This document shows, piece after piece, positions 46,326-54,492 of a DNA stretch of 64,000 nt. Both the position numbers and the translations under genes were made by a program. This stretch comes from Marinobacter szutsaonensis (GTDB lineage: Bacteria; Pseudomonadota; Gammaproteobacteria; Pseudomonadales; Oleiphilaceae): assembly GCF_039523335.1 (NCBI RefSeq), contig NZ_BAAAFC010000004.1, positions 52,732 through 116,731 on the forward strand, written 5' to 3'. Under the pieces are notes generated by a model. The model was not told where the DNA came from, ran no database searches, and saw only the letters and a list, made by a program, of their open reading frames with translations. How positions within the stretch are numbered: position 1 is the first letter of the stretch; each line of letters starts with the position of its first letter.

Positions 46326-46685
46326 ATGCTCCACAACCCCAAAGCCAAACAGACTGCCCGGCTGACCATTCTGCTGTACCTGGCGGTGCTGGCGACCCTC
46401 ATTGCCACCACGTTTTTTCCCGCGCCGGTTGAAGGGGTGTCCATTACCCTGATGCTGGCAGTAAAACTGGTACCGCTGCTGGCCTTCGCCGTGCCGGTAT
46501 TCCGGGGCCATAACCGCGGCTACATCTGGATGGCCTTCGTGGTGATTTTCTACTTCACCCAGGCGGTGGTGTCAGCCTGGCTCAGCGAGGGAGCCCCCGG
46601 TCCGGTACTGCTGACGGTGCTGACGCTGTTGCTGTTCGTCGTGGCGATGGTCCACCTGAAGGTAAATCGCCCACAGGCCAGCTGA
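46326..46685 (+). CDS. DUF2069 membrane protein
   Basis: Small inner-membrane protein (119 residues) with four predicted helices (about residues 13-30, 40-58, 66-84 and 92-110). It matches DUF2069 in size and the LKLVPLLAF-like segment (VKLVPLLAFAVPVFRGHNRGY). Function unknown. It follows wrbA closely and is convergent with the DUF3080 gene, 23 bases away. Confidence 0.85.
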   Translation: MLHNPKAKQTARLTILLYLAVLATLIATTFFPAPVEGVSITLMLAVKLVPLLAFAVPVFRGHNRGYIWMAFVVIFYFTQAVVSAWLSEGAPGPVLLTVLTLLLFVVAMVHLKVNRPQAS

Positions 46686-46708
46686 TCCTGGGGGCAGAGC
46701 TGCCCACA

Positions 46709-47767
46709 TCACGCTCCGGGACGCAGACCACACTGCCCCAGCAGGTCCTGCCAGGCCCGGGTGTGATCCGCCATCGACCGGTCCAGCTCCAGCCAGAGGC
46801 TGCCTTCAGCGGACAGCGAAAGGTGATGCCGATACCAGTCCCGGAACCGATCCGGCATCACGTCTTCCTGCTGCTGCGCCAACTGGGCCAGGGGCTCGAT
46901 CAAAGCATCCCGTGCCCGACGGATCTCCCCCATGTAGGGCTGGATCTCTCCGATGTACACGTTGAAGAACGTGTTCTGAACAATGTCGGACTGATTGTTC
47001 GGCTTGCCATTGAGGCACAGCGGCCGGCCTTCCAGTCGTTCCTGCAACAGGCCGGTGGCGTCGTCGAGCCTGGCCGCCAGCAAGCGGGCACTGTTGATCA
47101 ACTGCCCCGCCCGATACTCCGCCTGCCATCGCTGATGAACGTTGCCCGCAAACGCCAGTGACACATCCAGCTTCTCATCCAGCAGCCTGGCAGTGGCGGC
47201 ATTCAGCTGTTGCGCATCCAGCGCCAGATCGGAAACCGGATCGCCTTCCGGGGCTACCGGGTAATAACCCTTTGCCAGGGTGAACAGCGTCTCCACCTCT
47301 TCCACACCCCAGGTGGCATTCCATACTGCGATGGGCAGGGACTCCCGCTTGCTCTCGATCGCTTCCCCCAGCGATTCCTCAAGCTCCTCGTCATCCACCT
47401 CGGGCAGACACTCCCGCGCCGCCGCGATGAAGCGTACCTCGTAACGAAGACGATTGAGGGGCTGCATGACCCGGCCCATCACCGAATTCTTCTCGCCCAC
47501 CACGAACTGCAGCTCACAGCCATAGAGGGACAGGAAATCGAGCATGCCCATGTCCAGTTCCGGCATGGCCAGCACGCGATCACGACGGCGGGGAATCTGT
47601 TCGGCGGGTTCCGGGGAAGAGAGCTCGGGTTCCGTCTCCAGAACCCGGGCGACCCGCTCCACGTATTCATCCAGCATGGGGCGGGCCTCGGAAAAGGGAT
47701 TACAGGCACTCAGGACCGGAACCATCAGCAGCAGCGCCATTGGGCGGGCCCAGCGTATTCCGGTCAT
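46709..47767 (-). CDS. DUF3080 lipoprotein
   Basis: Predicted lipoprotein (352 residues) of the DUF3080 family, unknown function. Signal peptide with lipobox LSA-Cys22. The mature sequence is helical with ELDMGMLDFLSLYGCELQFVVGEKNSVMGRVM and FIAAARECLP, the family-typical part, and many conserved Trp residues toward the end. It starts 29 bases after mtnC on the same strand and so may be cotranscribed with the methionine-salvage genes. Confidence 0.85.
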   Translation of the reverse strand: MTGIRWARPMALLLMVPVLSACNPFSEARPMLDEYVERVARVLETEPELSSPEPAEQIPRRRDRVLAMPELDMGMLDFLSLYGCELQFVVGEKNSVMGRVMQPLNRLRYEVRFIAAARECLPEVDDEELEESLGEAIESKRESLPIAVWNATWGVEEVETLFTLAKGYYPVAPEGDPVSDLALDAQQLNAATARLLDEKLDVSLAFAGNVHQRWQAEYRAGQLINSARLLAARLDDATGLLQERLEGRPLCLNGKPNNQSDIVQNTFFNVYIGEIQPYMGEIRRARDALIEPLAQLAQQQEDVMPDRFRDWYRHHLSLSAEGSLWLELDRSMADHTRAWQDLLGQCGLRPGA

Positions 47768-47796
47768 GGGATCCTCCTGTGGGTCGGGCGGAGGTG

Positions 47797-48486
47797 TCAG
47801 CGCTTGCGCAGCAGAGTCTCCACCTCCGAGAAATCGCGGGCGACGAAACGGCCGGTGTCAGGCAGCTCTCCCTCCCGGACCAGCCAGGCAGTCTTAATGC
47901 CGGCAGCCTCTGCCGCTTCGAGTTCCGCCTCGACATCGGACAGAAACAGCACGGTTTCCGGCTCAACCCCCAGCTCTTTGAGAATATTACGATAGGAATC
48001 GGCTTCTTTCTTACCGCCGATGCGGGTGTCGAAATACCCGGAGAAAAACGGCGTGAAATCTCCCTCGGTGGTAAAGCCGAAAATGAGCTTCTGGGCCTTC
48101 ACCGAACCGGAGGAGTAGACAAACAGACGCAGCCCCCGATCATGCCAGCGCTGCAGGTAGTCGGCCGCGTCCGGGTAGATATGCCCCTTCAGCTCGCCCT
48201 GCTGGTAGCCCTGCTCCCAGACCATACCCTGCAGGGCTTTCAGGGAGGTTTCCTTGCGGTCTTCCCTGATCCACTGCTGGAGTACCTCGACAAGGCCCTC
48301 CACATCCTGCCGGTCGACGCCACTTGCTGCGGCAACCGCATCGAGCTGCTCAGCCACGGCAGGATCACCCCGGTTTTCGGTCACGAACCCGGGCAGGTGT
48401 TCAGCCGCGAACGGAAACAGCACGTCGTGCACAAACGAAATGGAGCTGGTGGTGCCCTCAATGTCGGTCAGGATAACCCGGATCAT
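47797..48486 (-). CDS. mtnC: acireductone synthase (enolase-phosphatase E1)
   Basis: HAD-family enzyme that enolises and dephosphorylates 2,3-diketo-5-methylthiopentyl-1-phosphate to acireductone in methionine salvage. The 229-residue protein starts MIRVILTDIEGTTSSISFVH (nucleophile Asp), has LRLFVYSSGSVKAQKLIF and LFLSDVEAELEAAEAAGI. Its ATG overlaps the mtnD stop. Confidence 0.96.
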   Translation of the reverse strand: MIRVILTDIEGTTSSISFVHDVLFPFAAEHLPGFVTENRGDPAVAEQLDAVAAASGVDRQDVEGLVEVLQQWIREDRKETSLKALQGMVWEQGYQQGELKGHIYPDAADYLQRWHDRGLRLFVYSSGSVKAQKLIFGFTTEGDFTPFFSGYFDTRIGGKKEADSYRNILKELGVEPETVLFLSDVEAELEAAEAAGIKTAWLVREGELPDTGRFVARDFSEVETLLRKR

Positions 48487-49043
48487 CCACCCGCCTCCGC
48501 CAGCGCTTCGTACCGGGGCAGCCGGCTGGCGATGTCCTCACCGGTAAAGTCCGCCACCCAGCCTTCGGGATTGCTGAACAGGCGAATGCAGGTGAATTCC
48601 GGGTCGGGCCCCATATCAAACCAGTGCCGGGTACCGTCCGGGACGCTGATCAGGTCATTCTTCTCGCACATGACCGCATAGACCTGGTCACCGAAGTGCA
48701 GATAGAACAGGCCCTGGCCCCGAACGAAGAAACGGACCTCGTCTTCACTGTGAGTATGCTCATCCAGGAACTTCTGGCGAAACGCCTCTTTCTGCGGGTT
48801 ATCCGGATTCAGGCTGACCACATCGGCGGTCTGGAATCCGCATTCTTCCTTCAGCCGGGCCACTTCCTCGCTGTAGGCCTCCAGAATCTGCTCCTGGGTG
48901 GCATCAGCAGGCAAGTCACGGGTCGGCCATTGCTCGAAGCGAATGCCCTGGGTGGCCAGCAGCTCGCGGATTTCCGACGGGTTTTCCGTCACGGTCCGGG
49001 CGTGCTCGGGCTGGTTTTGATCAAAGATGCTCAGGGTGGTCAT
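48483..49043 (-). CDS. mtnD: acireductone dioxygenase
   Basis: Cupin metalloenzyme that oxidises acireductone to the 2-keto acid of methionine plus formate (Fe form). The 186-residue protein has metal ligands His96, His98, Glu102 in HTHSEDE and His140 in DGTRHWFDMG. It overlaps mtnC and mtnB by four bases each. Confidence 0.97.
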   Translation of the reverse strand: MTTLSIFDQNQPEHARTVTENPSEIRELLATQGIRFEQWPTRDLPADATQEQILEAYSEEVARLKEECGFQTADVVSLNPDNPQKEAFRQKFLDEHTHSEDEVRFFVRGQGLFYLHFGDQVYAVMCEKNDLISVPDGTRHWFDMGPDPEFTCIRLFSNPEGWVADFTGEDIASRLPRYEALAEAGG

Positions 49044-49666
49044 GGGCGGACCCTCATGGTTTCAAGTTCACATTCAAAGAGGAATTCAAAGGCTTCCACA
49101 TGGCGCAGGCAATCGGCCATGGTACTACCCCAGGTATACAGGCCGTGGCCCCGGATCAGGTAGCCCGGCTGCTCCGGATGCTCCGCGAACCAGGCCTTGG
49201 TCTCCCGGGCGAGCGCATCGATATCCTGGGTGTTGTCGAACACCGGAACCGACAGCACGGATTCGTGGGTCTGCACGCCGGAAAAGGCTTTCTGCAGTTC
49301 GTAGCCTTCCAGTTCCAGTGCCCGGCCCGGCTCCAGCAGCCGGCTCAGTACGGTGGCTTTCACAGAATGGGTATGCAGCACCGCGCCGACGTCCGGGAAC
49401 AGTTCATAAAGGACGGTGTGCAGTCGGGTTTCCGCCGAGGAACGGCAGTTACTCTGGACCGGCTGGCCGGAAAGATCCACCACCATCACATCTCCGGCCC
49501 CCAGCTGGCCCTTGTGCCGGCCGGAAACCGTGATCGCAATGTGCTCGTCGTCAATCCGCGCCGAGTAATTGCTGCTGGTGGCCGGCGACCAGCCCCGCTG
49601 GTACAGGAAGCGGCCGGCGTCGACGATGGATTCTGCCGCTATGGCGTATCGGGTGACATCAAACAC
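49040..49666 (-). CDS. mtnB: methylthioribulose-1-phosphate dehydratase
   Basis: Class II aldolase-like zinc enzyme that dehydrates methylthioribulose 1-phosphate. The 208-residue form starts at a GTG with GGAG seven bases upstream and gives FDVTRYAIAAESIVDAGRFL; landmarks are ATSSNYSARI, SGRHKGQLG, SSAETRLHTVLY, VLHTHSVKATVLS (two zinc His) and LIRGHGLYTWG. A longer ATG start at 49729 would add 21 non-conserved residues. mtnA and mtnK are not present here, so the first pathway steps must be elsewhere. Confidence 0.93.
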   Translation of the reverse strand: MFDVTRYAIAAESIVDAGRFLYQRGWSPATSSNYSARIDDEHIAITVSGRHKGQLGAGDVMVVDLSGQPVQSNCRSSAETRLHTVLYELFPDVGAVLHTHSVKATVLSRLLEPGRALELEGYELQKAFSGVQTHESVLSVPVFDNTQDIDALARETKAWFAEHPEQPGYLIRGHGLYTWGSTMADCLRHVEAFEFLFECELETMRVRP

Positions 49667-49738
49667 GGTGTTTCTCCACGGACCAGGTGCCAGGGGTTTC
49701 CCCGCCGCCCGGAGATTATCAACCCTCATTTGCCGCCA

Positions 49739-50734
49739 TTATAGGGATGCTTGGGCGACCCGCAAATCATGACGTGCAGCAATCAGATCCGCCACGATGG
49801 AAATGGCAATTTCTGCCGGCGTCTTGCTGGGAATGTTGACACCGATTGGCGCCCTGAGCCGGGCGAGCGCCGACGCATCCAGCCCCAGGTCGGCGAGTCT
49901 CGACCGGCGGGCCTCGGAAGTCTTGCGAGACCCCATGGCGCCGATATAGAACGCCTGTGACTGCAGTGCCGCCAGCAAACCCATATCATCCACCCGGGGG
50001 TCATGGGCCAGGGCCAGAATCCCGCACCATTGATCACCATAGCCTTCGGCGATGAGGTCGTCCGGCAAACGTCGACTCAGAGGGATATGCGGATACTGCC
50101 AGCCGTCGGCAAAGGTATCCCGAGGCTCGCACAGGGTGACAGTGAATTCGGCGGCCAAGGCAAATTCCGCCACATGGCGCGCCACCTCGCCGGCACCGAT
50201 CAGCAGAAGCCGGCACTCCGGCTGCAGGGTGTGCACCAGGGTCTGTCCGTCGAAGGCCACGCCATTGCGGGCGTTGCCGTCTGCGTCTATCAGGCCCATT
50301 CCGCCACCGACTATCACTTTCCGCGTGATCGGTTGCCGTTCAGAAAGTGCCCTGGACACTCTCTCGATATGAGGCAAGTGGTCCGACGCGACCAGCGGTT
50401 CGACCAGCAACCGGATCCGTCCGCCACAGGGCAACTGGAAACGGTCCCGGTCCCCGTCGGTGATGCCGTAATCAATCAGGATAGATTCGACGGGACCCTC
50501 GGCGGCGGTTCGCTGCAGCAGATCCTCTTCCAGGCAGCCGCCGGACACCGACCCACTCCAGTAACCCGTCTCCGACACCGCCAGCCACGAGCCAACCGGC
50601 CTCGGGGACGAACCCCAGGTTTCCACAATGGTGCACAACCAGACCCGCTCGCCGGCGGCCAGCCAGCGGCGGATACTCTCCATAACGGAGGCCTGGCCGG
50701 AAATCACGGGCGCGCTCCCGCAGCCATCAGGCAT
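49739..50734 (-). CDS. XdhC/CoxI family molybdoenzyme maturation protein
   Basis: Helper that inserts the sulfurated molybdenum cofactor into xanthine-dehydrogenase-type enzymes. The 331-residue protein has the CoxI N-terminal part (VETWGSSPRPVGSWLAV, SGSVSGGCLEEDLL, LPCGGRIRLLVEPL) and a C-terminal Rossmann XdhC_C domain (LLLIGAGEVARHVAEFA, AFYIGAMGSRKTSEARRSRL). The start overlaps the molybdenum subunit stop by eight bases, so they are cotranscribed. Confidence 0.92.
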   Translation of the reverse strand: MPDGCGSAPVISGQASVMESIRRWLAAGERVWLCTIVETWGSSPRPVGSWLAVSETGYWSGSVSGGCLEEDLLQRTAAEGPVESILIDYGITDGDRDRFQLPCGGRIRLLVEPLVASDHLPHIERVSRALSERQPITRKVIVGGGMGLIDADGNARNGVAFDGQTLVHTLQPECRLLLIGAGEVARHVAEFALAAEFTVTLCEPRDTFADGWQYPHIPLSRRLPDDLIAEGYGDQWCGILALAHDPRVDDMGLLAALQSQAFYIGAMGSRKTSEARRSRLADLGLDASALARLRAPIGVNIPSKTPAEIAISIVADLIAARHDLRVAQASL

Positions 50735-52931
50735 CCGCCTTCAGAGGCAGGGTGCGTTGGCGCTTGCCGGTCAGCGCAAACAGGGCATTGCCCAGGGCCG
50801 GAATTACCGGGGGCACGCCGGGCTCACCGACCCCGGTCGGTGTCTCGGTGCTGTCCACAATCTCCACCTCCACCTCCGGCCGCTCGTACTGCCGCAGCAG
50901 GGGGTAGTCGTGGAAGTTGGATTGCTGGACTTCGCCCTGCTCCAGGGTAATTTCCCCGTATAACGCAGCCGTCAGGCCGAACAGGATACCGCCCTCGATC
51001 TGGTCAACCACGATCGCCGGGTTGACCACCTGGCCACAATCCACGGCCGCGGCAACCTTGTACACCCGGATCGCCCCATCCTCGAGGCCGGCTTCCACCA
51101 CCTGGGCCACGTAGGTGCCGAAACTGCGCATCAGGGCAATGCCCCGGGCCCGGCCCTCGGGCACCGGGCTATCCCAGCCGCCCAGCCGCGCCGCCCGATC
51201 CAGTACCTCCCGATGTCGGGGCTCGTTCTCCAGCAGGCGGCGACGGAATCGGTAGGGGTCCTGCCCAGCCTCGTGGGCCAGTTCGTCCATGAAGGTCTCG
51301 ACGGCAAAGCCGTTATGGGAATAGCCCACCGAGCGCCACCAGGTAATGGGAACACCCGGATCTATGTGGGTATGACGGATATCGATATTGGCCACCTGGT
51401 AGGGATATTCGATCGCTCCCTCGATGGCGGAGATGTCCTTCGGGGTGGCAATGCCTTCGGCCCAGACCCCGACCTTGCCGAGGGTGTCGTAGAGGAACTT
51501 GGGCGTCCACGGGAACTGCGCAGGCCCGGCATTTCGAACGTACCAGTTCAGAATCTGCGGCCCTACGATCTGGTGATCCCAGCCACTGAGCTCGCCATTG
51601 TTCAGGCCTGCCTTCATCCGGTGCAACATCGCGGGGCGGTACAGGTCGTGGCGGGTATCCTCCTCCCGGGACCAGATCACCTTCACCGGCCGGTCCATGC
51701 GGAACGCGACAGCGGCCGCTTCTTCGATGTAGTCCTGGGTCAGGCGCCGGCCAAAGCCACCACCGAGGAAAGTGGTGTTGATGGTGACCTCGTCCGGGGC
51801 CAGATCGGTCACCCGGGCAGCGGCAATCCGACCAAGATCCGGTGCCTGGGTCGGCGCCCAGATCTCCATGTGATCGTTGCGGTACCAGGCCGTGGCGTTC
51901 ATGGGCTCCAGGGTGGCGTGTGCCAGGTAAGGCTGGCTGTACTCAGCCTCTACCACCTTGCCAGCGTTGGCCAGAACGCTGTCGATATCGCCTTCACTCC
52001 GCTCTGACTCGCCGGCATCCTCGTCTGCCGCCTTGCGATAGGTCTCGAATACCTCCGGCGTGGACAGTCCCAGCGCCCCGGAAAAATCCCACTGGACGTC
52101 AAGAGCGTCCTGGGCCTTTCTGGCACGCCAGTACCTGTCGGCGACGATGGCCACGCCCCGGTCGATTTCCATGACCTCCAGAACCCCGGGCATGGCCCGG
52201 ACCTCGCCGCCATTGAACGACTGGACCTTGCCGCCGTAGCGGGGTGAACGGGTGACCACTGCGTACGCCATATCCGGTAGGCTGACGTCAATGCCGTACA
52301 CGGCTTTGCCGGTGGACTTGGCCCGGGCATCCAGCCGCCGGTTCTGTTTGCCGATGTATTTCCACTCAGCCGCCGGCTTGAGCGCGACGTCCCCGCGCAG
52401 AATTTCTTTGGAGGCCAGCTCAACCAGCTGGCCGTAGCGCATGGAATCGATGCCATTGGGGTGGATGACCCGGCCTTCACTGGCCGAGCATTCTTTCGCA
52501 TCAACCCGCCAGACACCGGCGGCCGCCCGGATCAGCATCTCCCGGGCTTCCGCACCGGCTGTCCTCAGGGGTTCCCAGCTGGTAGCCAGACTGGTGCTGC
52601 CACCGGTGAGCTGCAGCTTGTACAAGGGATTCTTGTATTCATCGGCAACCGGGGCAAAGCGCGGCTCGATGGCCTCCGGTGGCACCTCCAGTTCCTCGGC
52701 AATCAGGGTGGTCAGGCCGGTATAGGTCCCCTGCCCCATTTCCACCCGCGCCAGGGTGAAATAGATCCGGTCATCCCGGGTAATCTCCAGCCAGGCATCC
52801 GGGCGCCATTCGCCGGTCTCTTGCTCATAGCCTGTGGGAAGTCCGGAGCAGCCCGGCAGAGACAGGGAAAGCATAAGACTACCGGAGGCACCGGCACCGA
52901 CTTTCAGAAAATCCCTTCGGTTCATCACCAT
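50727..52931 (-). CDS. molybdopterin-binding subunit of a Tat-exported aldehyde/isoquinoline oxidoreductase
   Basis: Molybdenum hydroxylase of the IorB/aldehyde-dehydrogenase type. The 734-residue precursor has a Tat motif (Arg5-Arg6 in NRRDFLK) and hydrophobic core ending near Pro-Gly-Cys. It carries VEMGQGTYTGLTTLIAEEL, TTFLGGGFGRRL and the catalytic Glu in GVGEPGVPPVIPALGNALF. The start at 52931 has GGAGG seven bases ahead. Partner: the adjacent 2Fe-2S protein. No FAD subunit or cytochrome is next to it, so the electron acceptor is unknown, as is the substrate. Confidence 0.92.
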   Translation of the reverse strand: MVMNRRDFLKVGAGASGSLMLSLSLPGCSGLPTGYEQETGEWRPDAWLEITRDDRIYFTLARVEMGQGTYTGLTTLIAEELEVPPEAIEPRFAPVADEYKNPLYKLQLTGGSTSLATSWEPLRTAGAEAREMLIRAAAGVWRVDAKECSASEGRVIHPNGIDSMRYGQLVELASKEILRGDVALKPAAEWKYIGKQNRRLDARAKSTGKAVYGIDVSLPDMAYAVVTRSPRYGGKVQSFNGGEVRAMPGVLEVMEIDRGVAIVADRYWRARKAQDALDVQWDFSGALGLSTPEVFETYRKAADEDAGESERSEGDIDSVLANAGKVVEAEYSQPYLAHATLEPMNATAWYRNDHMEIWAPTQAPDLGRIAAARVTDLAPDEVTINTTFLGGGFGRRLTQDYIEEAAAVAFRMDRPVKVIWSREEDTRHDLYRPAMLHRMKAGLNNGELSGWDHQIVGPQILNWYVRNAGPAQFPWTPKFLYDTLGKVGVWAEGIATPKDISAIEGAIEYPYQVANIDIRHTHIDPGVPITWWRSVGYSHNGFAVETFMDELAHEAGQDPYRFRRRLLENEPRHREVLDRAARLGGWDSPVPEGRARGIALMRSFGTYVAQVVEAGLEDGAIRVYKVAAAVDCGQVVNPAIVVDQIEGGILFGLTAALYGEITLEQGEVQQSNFHDYPLLRQYERPEVEVEIVDSTETPTGVGEPGVPPVIPALGNALFALTGKRQRTLPLKADA

Positions 52932-52932
52932 A

Positions 52933-53412
52933 TCACGCCTCCTCCTGCGCCGGCTTCTCGCCGGCAACCACGGATTCCACGGCAGCGATGATCCGGCTGT
53001 ATGTCCCACACCGGCACAGGTTGCCGGTCATGGCCGCAACGATCTCGTCACGGGCCGGAGAGGGGTTGGTCGCCAGCAAATGAGCGGCGCTCATGATCTG
53101 CCCGGACTGGCAATAACCACACTGGGGCACGCCATGGTCAATCCAGGCCTGCTGCAAGGCATGCAGCCGGTCGCCACTGCCCAGACCTTCAATGGTGGTC
53201 ACCTCGCCATCCGCGGCCATTTCCACCGGAGTGGAACAGGAGCGCACCGGCTGCCCGTTCAGGTGCACCGTACAGGCGCCACACAGCCCTGCTCCACACC
53301 CGAACTTGGTGCCCGGCAGCCCCAGTTCGTCCCGCAGCACCCATAACAGGGGCGTATCGGCCTCGATATCCAGCGAGTGAGTCTCGCCATTCACTGTCAG
53401 GCGCAATGCCAT
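52933..53412 (-). CDS. 2Fe-2S subunit of the molybdenum hydroxylase
   Basis: Small subunit (159 residues) with two 2Fe-2S clusters: plant-type Cys39, Cys44, Cys47, Cys59, and the helical Cys98, Cys101, Cys133, Cys135. It resembles IorA. It lacks a signal sequence and is presumably exported bound to the Tat-tagged large subunit. It ends one base before the large-subunit start, and is the likely first gene of the run to DUF3080. Confidence 0.94.
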   Translation of the reverse strand: MALRLTVNGETHSLDIEADTPLLWVLRDELGLPGTKFGCGAGLCGACTVHLNGQPVRSCSTPVEMAADGEVTTIEGLGSGDRLHALQQAWIDHGVPQCGYCQSGQIMSAAHLLATNPSPARDEIVAAMTGNLCRCGTYSRIIAAVESVVAGEKPAQEEA

Positions 53413-53484
53413 TCCCTCTCTCCTGTGCAGGGGCTATTTACCAGCCCTTTTCTGTTATTAGGGCGCAGGTCGACACCGGGCTTG

Positions 53485-53679
53485 CTATTTGACGACCTCC
53501 TCGCCGTCCTTGTTCACCCAAATCTTACGTTCGCCGGATTCCATCTGACCGTTCGAATTCCAGACCTCGCGGCTCTCCGTAGCTTCCTCGACCTTGCCGT
53601 TATCGTTCCAGATCACGCGATCCTTGCAGCCGGCCAGAGCCAGCACTGAGAACACAATCACAACGAACTGCTTAACCAC
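53485..53679 (-). CDS. tiny lipoprotein with three W-x-x-[N/D]-G repeats
   Basis: A 64-residue predicted lipoprotein, not assigned to a family. The GTG start at 53679 is supported by GGAGG five bases upstream and gives a short signal with LAG-Cys18. The mature 47 residues contain three similar units (VIWNDNGKVEE, EVWNSNGQMES, KIWVNKDGEEV). It is separated from the 2Fe-2S gene by 72 bases and from the Smr gene by 62. It could bind something on the outer or inner membrane, but nothing shows what. Confidence 0.75.
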   Translation of the reverse strand: MVKQFVVIVFSVLALAGCKDRVIWNDNGKVEEATESREVWNSNGQMESGERKIWVNKDGEEVVK

Positions 53680-53741
53680 ACTTACCTCCAATACCGGTTT
53701 ATTCCGGTGTTTCAACATGACGCTGGAAAGGAATGGAAACC

Positions 53742-54323
53742 TTACCGGCTTCCGTGGATTTCACGATTGCGCTGCTTGTCGCGATCACTCTTCCGTACCA
53801 TGACATACACCGCCCCGGTGCCACCATGGTGTTTTTGGGCCGAATGAAACGCCAGCACATCGTCAAGTTCGGGTAGCCACTTGGCGAGATAGCTTTTCAG
53901 CTGGGCGATGCCGTCAGGATTCCGCTCGCCCTTTCCGTGAAGGATGATCACGGAGCGGAGACCGTAACGGACGCAATCACCAATAAACGTAAACACTTCC
54001 CGCCGGGCCTGCTCAACGGTCATCCGGTGCAGGTCAAGGCGGGCCTCAATGGGATACTGACCCAGGCGCAGCTTGCGAAAAACGCCGTGCTGGATGCCCG
54101 GGCGCTGCCAACTCAGAATATCGTGCGCGGTCAGCTGCTCCACCATATCGGAAGTCAGCGGATTGACATCCTTCAGGGGTTTCTCCACGGCCGCGCGCTG
54201 ACGCTCCAGATGACCCGGAGTCAGTTCCCTGGGCGTGGAGACCTCCGCCCGGTTTGGTTTGCGGATGCGCCGGACGTCCTTCATTTCTTCCAGGAAGGCC
54301 AGGCGCTCATCTTTACTGGTCAT
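53742..54323 (-). CDS. Smr domain protein (SmrA-type DNA endonuclease)
   Basis: 193 residues, with a helical, charged N-terminal part and a C-terminal Smr domain starting at ARLDLHRMTVEQARREVFTFI, including ILHGKGERN and AFHSAQKHHGGTGAVYVMVRK. Smr domains act as nicking endonucleases in MutS2 and related proteins. The ATG at 54323 gives MTSKDERLAFL; an upstream extension to 54398 is not conserved. It is divergent from the DUF294 gene, with a 169-base interval holding both promoters. Confidence 0.9.
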   Translation of the reverse strand: MTSKDERLAFLEEMKDVRRIRKPNRAEVSTPRELTPGHLERQRAAVEKPLKDVNPLTSDMVEQLTAHDILSWQRPGIQHGVFRKLRLGQYPIEARLDLHRMTVEQARREVFTFIGDCVRYGLRSVIILHGKGERNPDGIAQLKSYLAKWLPELDDVLAFHSAQKHHGGTGAVYVMVRKSDRDKQRNREIHGSR

Positions 54324-54492
54324 GGATCGGTTTGTATCTGGATTGATTGATATCAGAACTTTACCACCGCCCCGGTATACCATAAAGAAAGCAACCACCC
54401 ACTCTGCCGCCTGCGACCAAAATCGTAGGGCCCGATCCCGTGCCCTGCACTACACTCAGGCGGACAATAATAACGAGCGAACGGATCCGGAC

